This document shows, in pieces, positions 37,262 to 46,744 of a stretch of 64,000 nucleotides of DNA. The translations under genes were made by a program, and so were the position numbers. The notes under the pieces were generated by a model. It ran no database searches and was not told the origin of the DNA. It saw nothing but the letters and a program-made list of their open reading frames with translations. The stretch is from NCBI GenBank assembly GCA_024275485.1, contig JAJRZA010000002.1:1-64000 (forward strand), given 5' to 3'. The first letter of the stretch is position 1, and each line of letters begins with the position of its first letter. This stretch comes from Candidatus Krumholzibacteriota bacterium. GTDB taxonomy: Bacteria > Krumholzibacteriota > Krumholzibacteriia > LZORAL124-64-63.

Positions 37262-37309
37262 CATTGGGGTATTGAATGAAGAGTGTGGAGAGTTCTGCTA
37301 AATGTAGCC

Positions 37310-37337
37310 ATGCCCCTCAAGGGGCATTGTTGTTTTT
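37310..37337 (+). terminator. Second hairpin with T-run before the amidohydrolase
   Basis: ATGCCCCT (37310-37317) and AGGGGCAT (37320-37327) form an 8-bp stem, followed by TGTTGTTTTT. It argues that translation of the amidohydrolase starts downstream at 37345 rather than at 37276, which would place this terminator inside the gene. Confidence 0.6.
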
Positions 37338-37344
37338 CCAAGGG

Positions 37345-38628
37345 ATGATGTGGGTGCTGGTTGTGTTTATTGTTGCGGGGGCAACCCTTGTTGCGGGGGC
37401 AACCATTTCTGGAACCAGACCCGACTTTGCGGCTCTTGCCGAAAAACATGAGCAACAAACCGTCAACGATCGTCGCTGGCTGCATGAAAACCCTGAGTTG
37501 TCCAACCGGGAGACCCAAACCCAGGCCTATTTGCGGCGGACCCTGGAAAAAATTCCGGGCATCACCTTCATCGAAGGCGATTGGGGCACCGGCTTGGTGG
37601 CTGAGCTGCAAGGTGGTCTGCCCGGCCCGCGCATTGCCTGGCGAGCCGATATCGACGGCTTGCCCATCACCGAAGACCCGGATCTGCCATTTCGCTCTAC
37701 CAAAAAGGATACCTTGAACGGTGGGCGTGAAGTTGGTGTGATGCACGCCTGTGGACACGATTTGCACATGAGCATCACTCTTGGTGCCATCCGCTGCCTG
37801 GCTGCGGTGCGCGGTCAAATGCCCGGAACCCTGATGATCATTTTCCAGCCCGCCGAAGAAACCGGTGACGGGGCCCACGATATGCTGGCTGCGGGGCTTT
37901 TTGATGGCAACCGCAAGCCCAGGTGTGTTTTGGCTTTTCACGATCACCCGACCATTGCCTACGGGCAGGTGGGCAGCTGTACCGGTTGGTCCACCGCCAA
38001 TGTGGATGGCTTCAGGCTCACGGTCAAAGGGCGTGGGGGGCATGGCGCCTACCCGCATAGAAGCATTGATCCGGTGACCCTGGCTGCCAAGATGGTTCTG
38101 GCCTTCAACGATATCGTGGCGAGGGAAATAGATGTGAATCATCATGCGGTGATTTCAGTTGGATTTATTGAAGGTGGCGCCAAGAACAATGTCATCCCGT
38201 CGGAGGTGAAGTTGTCAGCTACCGTGCGCACTCATGACGAAGAAACACGCCAAGTCGTTAAAGCCAAGATTGAGCGCACCGTGCGCAGTTTGGCCGAATC
38301 CGTTGGGGCACCGGAACCGGAATTGGAATACCATTTCGGCACACCTGCAGGTTACAACAATCCGGAATTGGTTGACCAGGTGCGGGAGGTCTTCAGCAGG
38401 GTGCTTGGGCCTGAGAATGATATTACTTATCTGCCGGGAATGGGTGGGGAGGATTTTGCCCGCTACGGTCAGGTTGTGCCGGGATTCCAGTTCCGATTGG
38501 GAGTGGCGCCGCCTGGGCAGCAGAACACCATGTCCCTGCACAGTTCAACCTTCAATGCCGATGAACGGGCGGTGGGGTTGGGCATGAGGTTGGTGGCGGA
38601 GGTTTTGTGGGATCAGCTGAATCGATAA
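37345..38628 (+). CDS. M20-family amidohydrolase, exported
   Basis: A 427-residue metal-dependent amidohydrolase/carboxypeptidase (M20D type, like hippurate and N-acyl-amino-acid hydrolases). Metal and catalytic motifs are ACGHDLHM, PAEETGDGAHDM, the lid-domain KGRGGHGAYPH and GMGGEDFARY. A signal peptide (MMWVLVVFIVAGATLVAGA) is seen from ATG 37345. Its sequence includes an 18-base tandem repeat (GTTGCGGGGGCAACC twice) coding for VAGAT twice. The longer frame from 37276 crosses a terminator-like hairpin, so I reject it. The substrate is not predictable. Confidence 0.85.
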   Translation: MMWVLVVFIVAGATLVAGATISGTRPDFAALAEKHEQQTVNDRRWLHENPELSNRETQTQAYLRRTLEKIPGITFIEGDWGTGLVAELQGGLPGPRIAWRADIDGLPITEDPDLPFRSTKKDTLNGGREVGVMHACGHDLHMSITLGAIRCLAAVRGQMPGTLMIIFQPAEETGDGAHDMLAAGLFDGNRKPRCVLAFHDHPTIAYGQVGSCTGWSTANVDGFRLTVKGRGGHGAYPHRSIDPVTLAAKMVLAFNDIVAREIDVNHHAVISVGFIEGGAKNNVIPSEVKLSATVRTHDEETRQVVKAKIERTVRSLAESVGAPEPELEYHFGTPAGYNNPELVDQVREVFSRVLGPENDITYLPGMGGEDFARYGQVVPGFQFRLGVAPPGQQNTMSLHSSTFNADERAVGLGMRLVAEVLWDQLNR

Positions 38629-38630
38629 TC

Positions 38631-38654
38631 AAAAAATGCCCCATGGGGGGCATT
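38631..38654 (-). terminator. Terminator of the NarL-type regulator gene (minus strand)
   Basis: AATGCCCC (38635-38642) pairs with GGGGCATT (38647-38654). Read on the minus strand it ends in TTTTTT (38636-38631). It sits between convergent genes and may work both ways. Confidence 0.7.
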
Positions 38655-38692
38655 CCCTGAAAAACCTTCCAACCAACAAATCCAATGCCAAA

Positions 38693-39373
38693 TCAGGGCT
38701 GAATCCCATTCTGCCTCAACCAGTCATAAGCCATCTGGAAAATATCCGTACTGGTTCGCAGCCCCAACTTCTTTTTGATGTGGGAGCGGTGAACCTCCAC
38801 CGTGCGCGGGCTGATGTTCATGATTCGGGCAATTTCAGAAATTTCCTTACCCTGGCCGGTCAACTGAAAGAGTTCCAGTTCACGGTTGCTCAGCACATCC
38901 ACTGGATTGGAACCCGTGGCGGCCCGACCGGCGCCGAGTTGATCGACGGTGGCCTGGGTCATGGTATCGCTGAGGTAGGTTTTGCCGGTCAAAACGCAAC
39001 GGATGGCTTCAAGAATTTTTTCGGTGCCTTCCTGCTTCATGATGTAGCCCTTGGCGCCGGCTTTCAAACAACGAACCGCGTAGGTGTATTCGTCATGCAT
39101 GGATACGGCCAAAGTCAGGACCTTGGGATGGTTTTGGCTGATTTCCTTCAGAAGGTTCAGTCCATTGCTGTTCTTCAGGCTGATATCCACCAGGACCAGG
39201 TCCGGACTTTCTTGGGCCACCAGATTCATTGCTGAAGCTTGATCTTCGGCTTCTCCGCAAACTTCAAGATCAGGTTCCATTTGAATGATGGAGCTGATTC
39301 CTGAACGGACCAGTGGATGGTCGTCTACAATAAGCAAACGAATGGTACGACTCGCACTTTCCACAACTATCAC
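38693..39373 (-). CDS. NarL/FixJ-type response regulator
   Basis: A 226-residue regulator: receiver with DDH near residues 17-19 and phospho-acceptor Asp63 (LVDISLKNSNG), then a LuxR helix-turn-helix (LSNRELELFQLTGQGKEISEIARIMNISPRTVEVHRSHIKKKLG). No kinase gene is adjacent, so it is an orphan. I chose the GTG at 39373 with GGGAG upstream; the frame continues upstream without a ribosome site. Confidence 0.85.
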   Translation of the reverse strand: MIVVESASRTIRLLIVDDHPLVRSGISSIIQMEPDLEVCGEAEDQASAMNLVAQESPDLVLVDISLKNSNGLNLLKEISQNHPKVLTLAVSMHDEYTYAVRCLKAGAKGYIMKQEGTEKILEAIRCVLTGKTYLSDTMTQATVDQLGAGRAATGSNPVDVLSNRELELFQLTGQGKEISEIARIMNISPRTVEVHRSHIKKKLGLRTSTDIFQMAYDWLRQNGIQP

Positions 39374-39436
39374 CTGTTTCTCCCGTTTCGATGGTGTTAT
39401 TCCAGTTGCAGGGTAAATAATCAGCAAGCGGAATCT

Positions 39437-39466
39437 GGGCTTTCCTCTCCAAAAGCCCTTCCAATC
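39437..39466 (-). repeat. Dispersed hairpin repeat, copy A
   Basis: GGGCTTT (39437-39443) and AAAGCCC (39452-39458) followed by TTCCAATC. The stem base and the CCCTTCCAATC tail recur at 46745 and 47780. It lies between the lipoate-ligase-like gene and the NarL-type regulator, both minus strand, and may terminate the former. Confidence 0.55.
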
Positions 39467-39505
39467 AAAACCAGTTTAACCTAATGGGCCGTTTTATGTC
39501 AATAA

Positions 39506-40174
39506 TCAAGTGCAATTGGTTGATTTGGCGAGATCTGGTAATCCAGACTGCAACTCGTTGTCCAAGAGTGAGTTCCATTGGTTTGAATGAGAAACAAGCC
39601 CCAATTCCTTTAGAGAAACCATGAATTTTTTATGTTCCCGGCCACGGCGGTAGTACGGTTCTCTTGGTGGATGCTTGAGGTAACGGTCCACCAGGTCCTG
39701 TCGGTGGTCCACCAGCAATGTGGAGCTGTAATACAACAACCCCTTGGTTCGATACACACAGGATCCACCGATTTTTCGGTCGTCGATAACAAGATCCGAT
39801 ACTCCCCGTTGTTGGACATTGGTCACCCCACAACGGGAAAGGCAGGAGATCAACCAGCAACTAACGGCAGAGAATGCACTCTTGATCCCGCCCAGGCCGG
39901 CTATGGGCAGCGCGGCCGCAACAATCAGGTTTCCCGGGTCCAGGACCACGCTGCACCCGCCGCCATGACGTTTGTACAGGGTGATGCCGTCATCGGCAAT
40001 ACTGTCGGTCATCAACTCCAGATCCTGCTTGCCGCCGCGACCAATGACCACCGCTACATCGGGCCACCCATAGACACGCACCCGACTGACAAGGTCACTT
40101 CGGGTGCGGGAAATCAACTCATCGTCAAAATCGTAGGGAACCGTAACCAGTTGCCCGTCCATTGATTGGCTCAC
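39506..40174 (-). CDS. Lipoate-protein ligase family protein
   Basis: A 222-residue LplA/LipM-type protein. KRHGGGCSVVLDPGNLIVA is the GGG substrate loop and SDLVIDDRKIGGSCVYRTKG contains the catalytic Lys. It lacks the LplA C-terminal accessory domain. It is the last gene of the dehydrogenase operon, overlapping lpdA by four bases (GTGA), and probably lipoylates the E2 encoded two genes upstream. An internal ATG at 40162 is an alternative start. Confidence 0.8.
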   Translation of the reverse strand: MSQSMDGQLVTVPYDFDDELISRTRSDLVSRVRVYGWPDVAVVIGRGGKQDLELMTDSIADDGITLYKRHGGGCSVVLDPGNLIVAAALPIAGLGGIKSAFSAVSCWLISCLSRCGVTNVQQRGVSDLVIDDRKIGGSCVYRTKGLLYYSSTLLVDHRQDLVDRYLKHPPREPYYRRGREHKKFMVSLKELGLVSHSNQWNSLLDNELQSGLPDLAKSTNCT

Positions 40175-41595
40175 CGGATCTTGCGCGGCGGATTGATATG
40201 CACCGCTGAGCCGGCCGCCACCTCGGCAGCTTCCAGGAGCGCTTCGGACAAGGTGGGATGGGGGTGTATGGTGACCATGATGTCTTCCAGTGTGGCTCCC
40301 ATTTCAATGGCCAGGGTTCCTTCGGCGATGAGCTCACTGGCCATGGGCCCGACGATGCCCACGCCCAGAATCAGGTCGCTTTGCGGATCGGCGATGATTT
40401 TCACCAGGCCGTCGGTGCGCCCGAGGGTGCGGGCCCGGCCCAGGGCGGAGAGGGGGAATTTGCCCACGTTCACCTCAATGCCCTGCTCCTCGGCTTCCCG
40501 TTCGGTCAGGCCGCTCCAGGCGATTTCCGGATCGGTGAAGACCACCGCGGGGATGGCGCGGTTGTCCATGGCGGCATCACCATTGGCAATGACCTCGGCG
40601 GCAACTTTACCTTCGCGACTGGCCTTGTGCGCCAGCATGGGGCCCTGGGCGGCATCGCCGATGGCAAAGATGTTGCTCTCGGCGGTCCGGCAGGTTTCGT
40701 CCGTGATGATGAAGCCTTTGTCGTCGGTTTGAATGTTGGTTTTGTCGAGGCCGATGTCATCGGTGTTGGGACGACGGCCGATGGCGACCAGCACCTGATC
40801 GTAGTGCTTGTTGATGGTTTTTCCCTGGTGATCGATGTCCACATCAAAACCGCCGCCATCAACTTCCCTGATCTGTAACACCTTCGACTCGGTCATGATT
40901 TCTTCGAGGCGTCCGCTGACCTGTTTGACCATGACTTCGACCAGATCATGATCGGCACCCATCAGCAGGCGGGGAAAGAATTCGACCACGGAGACAGCGG
41001 AACCCAGTCCCTGATAAACAAGGCCCATTTCCAGGCCGATATAACCGCCACCGACCACCAGCAGGGTCTCGGGGATGCGTGTCAGGCGCAAGGCATCGGC
41101 GCTGCTCCAAACCGAGTTCACAATTCCTTCAGGCAGGCGGTTCAGGCTGCTGCCCGTGGCGATGATCGCCTCTTCAAAATCCACTCCGCTGACCTCGCCG
41201 CCTTCAATGTCCAGGCTGGTGGACGATGTGAAACGGGCGTGGCCTTTGATCACCGTCACGTCGCGACGTTTGAGCAGACTCTTGATGCCGTCGGACAAAC
41301 CCTGCACCACATCGTCGGTCCAGGCCCGCAGGCGAACCGGGTCCACTTCCATGCCGGTGAACTTCATGCCGAACTGCTCGGCATCGAGGGCCGCTTCCTT
41401 GATTTCCACGGCGTTGATCAAGGCCTTCGAAGGGATGCAACCTTCGAGCAGGCAGGTGCCGCCGGGACGGTCGCGTTTTTCAATCAAGAGCACGTCTTTG
41501 CCCAGGTCGGCCAGACGCAGGGCGGCAATGTAGCCACCGGGGCCACTGCCGATGACAACAACCTGGGTTTCTTCTCGCAGGCTTCCCATCACCAT
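40171..41595 (-). CDS. lpdA: Dihydrolipoyl dehydrogenase (E3)
   Basis: A 474-residue flavoprotein disulfide reductase that reoxidises dihydrolipoamide on E2 with NAD+. FAD site GSGPGGYIAALRLADLG, redox disulfide GGTCLLEGCIPSKAL (Cys48, Cys53), NAD site VVGGGYIGLEMG, and the dimer-interface active-site His in IHPHPTLSEALLEA. AAGGAG lies nine bases before ATG 41595. It sits between E2 and the lipoate ligase. Confidence 0.95.
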   Translation of the reverse strand: MVMGSLREETQVVVIGSGPGGYIAALRLADLGKDVLLIEKRDRPGGTCLLEGCIPSKALINAVEIKEAALDAEQFGMKFTGMEVDPVRLRAWTDDVVQGLSDGIKSLLKRRDVTVIKGHARFTSSTSLDIEGGEVSGVDFEEAIIATGSSLNRLPEGIVNSVWSSADALRLTRIPETLLVVGGGYIGLEMGLVYQGLGSAVSVVEFFPRLLMGADHDLVEVMVKQVSGRLEEIMTESKVLQIREVDGGGFDVDIDHQGKTINKHYDQVLVAIGRRPNTDDIGLDKTNIQTDDKGFIITDETCRTAESNIFAIGDAAQGPMLAHKASREGKVAAEVIANGDAAMDNRAIPAVVFTDPEIAWSGLTEREAEEQGIEVNVGKFPLSALGRARTLGRTDGLVKIIADPQSDLILGVGIVGPMASELIAEGTLAIEMGATLEDIMVTIHPHPTLSEALLEAAEVAAGSAVHINPPRKIR

Positions 41596-41626
41596 GATGT
41601 CAGTCTCCTTCTGAATCAGTGCCGGA

Positions 41627-43012
41627 TCAGGTTTCCAGCAGTAGCAAATTCGGGTCCGAAAGCTGGCGCACGAGTTCGCCCACAAAGCGGGCGGCGTCGG
41701 CGCCATCGGCAATGCGGTGGTCGAAGGCCAGGGTCAACGGCAGGATTTTGCGAATGACGATTTCGCCGTCGCGCACCACCGGCTTTTCCTGCACCTTGCC
41801 CATGCCCAGGATGGCCACTTCGGGATAGTTGATGGTGGGCAGCATGGCAGTTCCGCCGAGGGGGCCCACATTGGTGATGGTGAAGGTGCCGCCACGCATA
41901 TCCTCCGGCGGCAATTTGCCTTCACGGGCCAGGGTGGCTTTTTCAAAAATGTCATCCGAGATCTGCACGATGCTTTTGCTGTTGGTGTTCTTGACCACCG
42001 GTACGATCAGCCCGCGTCCGGTATCGGCGGCAAAGCCGATGTTGTAGAACTTCTTGTAGATGACCTCTTCCTTGAAGGGATCCAGGCTGGCGTTGAACGC
42101 GGGGGCGGCGCGCAGGCCGGCGGTGACGGCTTTGACCACGAAGGCCATCAGTGTCAAGCGCCCTCCGCTGCCACCGGTGCGGCGTTCGCGTTCCTTCACC
42201 CTGAAGGCCTCAAGATCGGTTACGTCCGCTTCGTCCATGTGGGCCACGTGGGGAATCAGGGTCATGCTGGTGACCATCTTGCGCGCAACCTTGCGGCGGA
42301 TGGAACGCAGTTGTTCGATTTCAACCGGGCCGTCGAAGCTGAAATCAGGCAGGGGTTCCAGCTCCAGGAAAGGGATGGTGGCCGAGGCATGAGCCGCAAA
42401 TTCGGCGAAGGCCGTGTCGTCCTTCACCTGTTTGGCGGGAATGTGCTCCTGATGGTCGGAAGTACGGTCGGAAGTACCGGCGGGAGCACTTGCGGCGGTA
42501 CTGGTTGCGGCAGTCGGGGCAGTCATTCCGTGGTCGGCAAAGCGATGCACATCGTCGGGTGTGATGCGCCCGCCGGGGCCTGTGGGAGTGACCAGGTTGA
42601 TATCCACCTTGAGTTTGCGGGCCAACCGGCGGGTGGCCGGAGCAGCCGGCACAGGGCGGCGGACACCAGGAATGGCCGCCGGGACATGGGTTTCCGGCAA
42701 AGGTGCGGCAATGGCTTTGTCGGGCTCGGCAAAGGTCTTGGCGGCGGCTTTCTCCTCGGTGGCTGTTACTTCACCGCTGCCGTCGTCGATCACCACCACC
42801 ACATCGCCCACGTTGACGATGTCGCCCACCTTGCCCTTGAGGGCGGAGATTTTTCCACCCCGAGGTGATGGAATCGTCACCGCCGCCTTGTCGGTTTCAA
42901 CATCCATCAAAGGCTCGTCTTCGACGATGTCACCGCCTTCTTCCACGTACCACTTGAGGATTTCACCTTCGACGATGCCTTCGCCCAGATCCGGCAGAAT
43001 GAATTCGAACAC
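41627..43012 (-). CDS. 2-oxoacid dehydrogenase E2 (dihydrolipoamide acyltransferase)
   Basis: A 461-residue acyltransferase. One lipoyl domain (Lys42 in ETDKAAV), an Ala/Pro linker, a peripheral-subunit-binding domain (TRRLARKLKVDINLVTPTGPGGRI), a second linker, and the catalytic domain with His432 (FDHRIADGADAARF). The start is a GTG with AAGGAG upstream. The single lipoyl domain and FEFILPDLGEGIVEGEI are closest to branched-chain or Gram-positive-type pyruvate complexes; I cannot decide the substrate. Confidence 0.93.
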   Translation of the reverse strand: MFEFILPDLGEGIVEGEILKWYVEEGGDIVEDEPLMDVETDKAAVTIPSPRGGKISALKGKVGDIVNVGDVVVVIDDGSGEVTATEEKAAAKTFAEPDKAIAAPLPETHVPAAIPGVRRPVPAAPATRRLARKLKVDINLVTPTGPGGRITPDDVHRFADHGMTAPTAATSTAASAPAGTSDRTSDHQEHIPAKQVKDDTAFAEFAAHASATIPFLELEPLPDFSFDGPVEIEQLRSIRRKVARKMVTSMTLIPHVAHMDEADVTDLEAFRVKERERRTGGSGGRLTLMAFVVKAVTAGLRAAPAFNASLDPFKEEVIYKKFYNIGFAADTGRGLIVPVVKNTNSKSIVQISDDIFEKATLAREGKLPPEDMRGGTFTITNVGPLGGTAMLPTINYPEVAILGMGKVQEKPVVRDGEIVIRKILPLTLAFDHRIADGADAARFVGELVRQLSDPNLLLLET

Positions 43013-43036
43013 GATCAGATCTCCTTGGACTGCTCT

Positions 43037-44017
43037 TTAAAAATCGAGCGTTTCTTCAATGCCCCGCGCAACCTGGCCAGCAGTGGGAAGGTAACTTTTC
43101 TCGCGCCCGAAGTAGGGTGTCACCACGTCGTAGCCGGTCAGCCGTTTGACGGGAGCTTCGAGATAAAGCAGGGCCTTGTCGTTGATGCGCGCGACGATTT
43201 CCGAAGAGACGCCGTAGCTGCGCGGCGCTTCCTGGACAACCACGCAACGGCCGGTTTTGGTGACCGATTCGACGATGGTGTTGCCATCCAGCGGCGAGAT
43301 CGTCAACAGGTCGATGATTTCGATGCTCGTGCCCCGGGCTTTTTCCACCGAAGCTGCCGCCTTCAGGGTCTGGCGCATCATCGCTCCCCAGCTGACCAGG
43401 GTCAGATCGGTGCCTTCCTGCACGACCTGGGCCTTACCCAGGGGCAGGACCTCTTCGGCCTCGGGCACTTCTTCGCGGAAGGCTCGATAAGAGTGCTTGG
43501 GCTCCATGAAAACCACAGGGTCCGGATCGCGAATAGCCGCCACCAACAACGCCCGGGCGTTGCGCGGACCGCTGGGCGTGACAACTTTCGAACCCGGCAG
43601 GTGGGCGTAAGTGGCTTCCCGGCTTTCGCTGTGATGTTCCAACGCCCGCACGCCGCCGCCAAAGGGCATACGGATGACCATGGGCAAATTAACCTGTCCG
43701 TGGGTGCGGGCCCTCATGCGGGTCGCATGGGCTTCGAACTGGCCCATCATCAGGTAACTGAAGCCGGAGAATTGCATTTCGCAAACGGGTTTCAGCCCGG
43801 CCATGGCCATGCCGATGCTGGTGCCGATGATGCCGGATTCAGCCAACGGGGTATCGATCACACGCTCCTTGCCGAACTCTTCCAGCAGGCCGTCGGTCAG
43901 TCGGAAGACACCGCCGTCCCGGGCCACATCCTGACCCAGCACCAGCACGTTCTTGTCACTGGTCATCTCCTGCTTGAGAGCCAGATTGATGGCTTGCACC
44001 ATGTTGAGTTTAGCCAT
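43037..44017 (-). CDS. 2-oxoacid dehydrogenase E1 component, beta subunit
   Basis: A 326-residue transketolase-like subunit (MVQAINLALKQEM, VLGQDVARDGGVFRLTDGL, IDTPLAESGIIG, MPFGGGVRALEHHSES, MEPKHSYR). It forms an alpha2beta2 E1 with the upstream gene product, which binds thiamine diphosphate. The start overlaps the alpha-subunit gene by eight bases. The C-terminal half carries the E2-docking domain. Confidence 0.93.
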   Translation of the reverse strand: MAKLNMVQAINLALKQEMTSDKNVLVLGQDVARDGGVFRLTDGLLEEFGKERVIDTPLAESGIIGTSIGMAMAGLKPVCEMQFSGFSYLMMGQFEAHATRMRARTHGQVNLPMVIRMPFGGGVRALEHHSESREATYAHLPGSKVVTPSGPRNARALLVAAIRDPDPVVFMEPKHSYRAFREEVPEAEEVLPLGKAQVVQEGTDLTLVSWGAMMRQTLKAAASVEKARGTSIEIIDLLTISPLDGNTIVESVTKTGRCVVVQEAPRSYGVSSEIVARINDKALLYLEAPVKRLTGYDVVTPYFGREKSYLPTAGQVARGIEETLDF

Positions 44018-45101
44018 GGCCGCCCTCCCGCTTCACGTTTTCCAGGAATTCCTGGCGCTGCTGGTTGATTTCGTCGTGCTCGGTGCCGTAAACGTGCTGG
44101 AAAGGCGCGTCCAACTGATAGTCGTTGGGCGCTTCAAACTCCTTCACCGCGGCTTCCACTTCGGCTTTGACCTCGGCGGCCAGTTTTTCTTCCTTGGCAT
44201 CGTCCCAAATCCCTTTGTCGCGCAGGTACTTGTGGAAACGAATCAGCGGCTCTTTGGTCCAGGCTTCTTCTTCTTCGGCCTTGCTGCGGTACTTGGTGGG
44301 ATCGTCGGCGGTGGTGTGCATCATCAATCGATAGGTGATCGCTTCGATGAGAGTGGGGCCATCACCTTTGCGGGCCCGCTCAAGGGCTTCGCTGATGGCC
44401 ACATGCACGGCCAATGGATCGTTGCCGTCGACCTGGACGCCGGGGATGCCGTAAGCTATGGCTTTCTGGGCGAGGGTCGCACTGGCGGTTTGTTGCGCCC
44501 GTGGTATGGAAATGGCCCACTGGTTGTTCTGCACGACAAACACGGCTGGTGCTTTCCAGGTGGCGGCAAAATTGAGGCCTTCGTGGAAGTCGCCTTCACT
44601 GGTTCCACCGTCGCCGATGAAAGCCACTGCGGCGGCGTCTTCGCCTTTGTACCTGCTGGCATAGGCCAAACCCGCAACGTGGGGAATCTGGCAACCTATG
44701 ACCACACTTTGTGGCAGCAGACGCAGATCATCCCTGGGAAGAATATTTCCCTCTTCCCAGCCATTGTAATAGTAGAGTGTGCCTGTCAGGGGTTCACCCC
44801 GCACCAGACGTCCGCCCAGTTCACGAAACGCACCGGCAAACCAGTCGTTTTTCTGCATGGCCATGGCGACCGGAACGCTGATGGCTTCCTGTCCGGTGTT
44901 GGGAGGAAAAGTACCCAGACGACCCTGACGTTGGAGTTTGAGCATGCGCCCGTCCAGTTCCCGGGCCAGACGCATCCACCGAAGCATTTCCAGCAGATGA
45001 TCATCACTCAGCTTGGGGTCCAGCTTGGCATCTACCTGGCCGTCCTCATCGAGAATCTGCAGGTAAGATACGGTGAACTTGGCAACCTGTTTGTTCGGCA
45101 T
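44010..45101 (-). CDS. 2-oxoacid dehydrogenase E1 component, alpha subunit
   Basis: A 363-residue thiamine diphosphate-binding subunit (PDH/BCKDH alpha type). The cofactor motif runs from GDGGTSEGDFHEG to QNNQWAISIP. FPPNTGQEAISVPVAMAM and HTTADDPTKYR are the other family marks. AAGGAT lies seven bases before ATG 45101. It is the first gene of a five-gene operon with E1 beta, E2, E3 and the lipoate ligase, led by the promoter at 45264-45291. Confidence 0.93.
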   Translation of the reverse strand: MPNKQVAKFTVSYLQILDEDGQVDAKLDPKLSDDHLLEMLRWMRLARELDGRMLKLQRQGRLGTFPPNTGQEAISVPVAMAMQKNDWFAGAFRELGGRLVRGEPLTGTLYYYNGWEEGNILPRDDLRLLPQSVVIGCQIPHVAGLAYASRYKGEDAAAVAFIGDGGTSEGDFHEGLNFAATWKAPAVFVVQNNQWAISIPRAQQTASATLAQKAIAYGIPGVQVDGNDPLAVHVAISEALERARKGDGPTLIEAITYRLMMHTTADDPTKYRSKAEEEEAWTKEPLIRFHKYLRDKGIWDDAKEEKLAAEVKAEVEAAVKEFEAPNDYQLDAPFQHVYGTEHDEINQQRQEFLENVKREGGHG

Positions 45102-45263
45102 TGCCGAGATCCTTTTCTGATTGGGTGGTTTTGTAAACAGCGCAAACCCCGACCGGGCGGCTTTGAAAGCCGCCTGGACAGGAAAAGGCCAAAAAAACGG
45201 GCATGATGATAGAGATAAAGCCCAATAAAAGACAAATTTCATCGCCCGGAAAAGACTGTCCAT

Positions 45264-45291
45264 ATTATAGCCGAAAAGCCCGAATTTGCAA
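45264..45291 (-). promoter_or_regulatory. Promoter of the 2-oxoacid dehydrogenase operon
   Basis: On the minus strand TTGCAA (45291-45286) and a perfect TATAAT (45269-45264) are 16 bases apart. The leader to the E1 alpha ATG would be about 155 bases. Confidence 0.6.
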
Positions 45292-45381
45292 CCTGCACAA
45301 ATGAAACTGGCCCCGGGGCGGTTTGACAGCTAATTTGTTTGAATGAAGTCCGATCACCAAGTATTCAGCGGGAGGAACGCC

Positions 45382-45903
45382 ATGATGAACGCCAAGATGG
45401 TTAAGGCTCTGAACAAACAGATCAACGAGGAGTACTACTCCAGTTATATATATCTGGCCATGGCTGCTTATCTCGATGATCAGGATCTAGACGGCATGGG
45501 CCACTGGATGCGCATGCAGGCCCAGGAAGAACACCTGCACGCCATGAAGATTTTTGATTACATGCTGGAGCGGGGTGCCCGTATCGAGCTTTATTCGGTG
45601 GCTGCTCCGCCCCGCGAATGGGACTCACCACTTGATGCCTTCCAGGGTGCCCTTGAGCATGAGCAATACATGACGGCCAACATCAACACCCTGGTCGACC
45701 TGGCCATCAGCGAGCGAGACCACGCCACCAACAACATCATGCAGTGGTATGTCTCGGAGCAGGTTGAAGAAGAGGCCAACGTGGAGAATATTGTCAAGAA
45801 ATTGAAGATGATGGGTGATACCGGGCATGGCCTGTTTATGATGGATCGGGAACTGGCCAACAGGCCTGCCCCGAGCATTGTGGCGGAAGCCGATGGGGCC
45901 TGA
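45382..45903 (+). CDS. ftnA: Non-haem bacterial ferritin
   Basis: A 173-residue FtnA-type ferritin. The ferroxidase ligands are in place: Glu17, Glu50, His53, Glu94, Gln127 and Glu130. It forms a 24-mer iron store and may supply iron for the many haem and Fe-S proteins here. GGGAGGA precedes the ATG pair at 45382. It is divergent from the dehydrogenase operon. Confidence 0.93.
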   Translation: MMNAKMVKALNKQINEEYYSSYIYLAMAAYLDDQDLDGMGHWMRMQAQEEHLHAMKIFDYMLERGARIELYSVAAPPREWDSPLDAFQGALEHEQYMTANINTLVDLAISERDHATNNIMQWYVSEQVEEEANVENIVKKLKMMGDTGHGLFMMDRELANRPAPSIVAEADGA

Positions 45904-45970
45904 TTGATTTGAATTGGATCAGGTATGTTGGAGATGGGCCTCGAAAAATTCAAAGTCTTACCGCAAAAAA

Positions 45971-46717
45971 TCATCGCGCCTCATTTCTACCTCGCAGGGC
46001 CTTCTCCATTCTCTTTTTCTTGTTGGTACGATGCGCAATGGTTTTGGCCATATAGGATCCAACATCGGGAGTCTTGCAACCGGTTGAGCCATGGTCCACT
46101 GAAACCTTGCCGATAACTCCGGCCGCCTTCAGAGCAGCCGTGTGGGCTTTTTTATTGCGGACACCAAGCGAAATCAGAGCCTGATTCATGCTGTGACGAA
46201 CCCGGTTGGGCTGGGAATGGATCTCCGCAGCAATGATTTCAATTTGTTCAAGGCAAAATTCATCCCCGAGAGCCAACGACCCAGTTTCCAAACCATCGTT
46301 GTACTCCCGGGCACACAACTCGGACAAAACATCCCAGGCCCCGGCAGCGATCCACTCACTCTTGCGGTTCTTCCAAACATCGAATTTTCGCTGCCCCAGT
46401 TTGCTGCGGGCCACCAGCCCGGCCAGGGCTCTGGTCAGAACGTAATTATCCAAATCGCGGGCCCAACCATCCAATCCCTTGGCTGTTAGCTTTTTTGGAT
46501 CGGCGACGAATGTGGCCAGGACCCGCGCGTCGTGCACCCCGCTGTCCCACAAACCCAGAGCCAGATCATGATCCATGCCGATGGACTTGGAAAGTTTTCC
46601 CAACTCCGCATAGCTCACTCCATATAGATTCTGGCCCACACCATGGTTGATGTAGACTTTCCTGTTTTGTGCGGTACCGGCTTTTTTCAAGGCCGCCATT
46701 GTCTGTTTCAGGGTCAT
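45971..46717 (-). CDS. AlkD-like DNA alkylation repair family protein
   Basis: A 248-residue all-helical HEAT-like repeat protein. Family features are GVSYAELGKLSKSIGMDHDLALGLWDSGVHDARVLATFV and WARDLDNYVLTRALAGLVARS. AlkD removes N3- and N7-alkylated bases by trapping flipped-out DNA; many relatives lack activity, so function is not assured. The basic tail (HRTNKKKRMEKALRGRNEAR) may bind nucleic acid. ATG 46717 has AAGGAACC upstream. Confidence 0.82.
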   Translation of the reverse strand: MTLKQTMAALKKAGTAQNRKVYINHGVGQNLYGVSYAELGKLSKSIGMDHDLALGLWDSGVHDARVLATFVADPKKLTAKGLDGWARDLDNYVLTRALAGLVARSKLGQRKFDVWKNRKSEWIAAGAWDVLSELCAREYNDGLETGSLALGDEFCLEQIEIIAAEIHSQPNRVRHSMNQALISLGVRNKKAHTAALKAAGVIGKVSVDHGSTGCKTPDVGSYMAKTIAHRTNKKKRMEKALRGRNEAR

Positions 46718-46744
46718 TATGGGGTTCCTTTCCAAACAAAAGAT

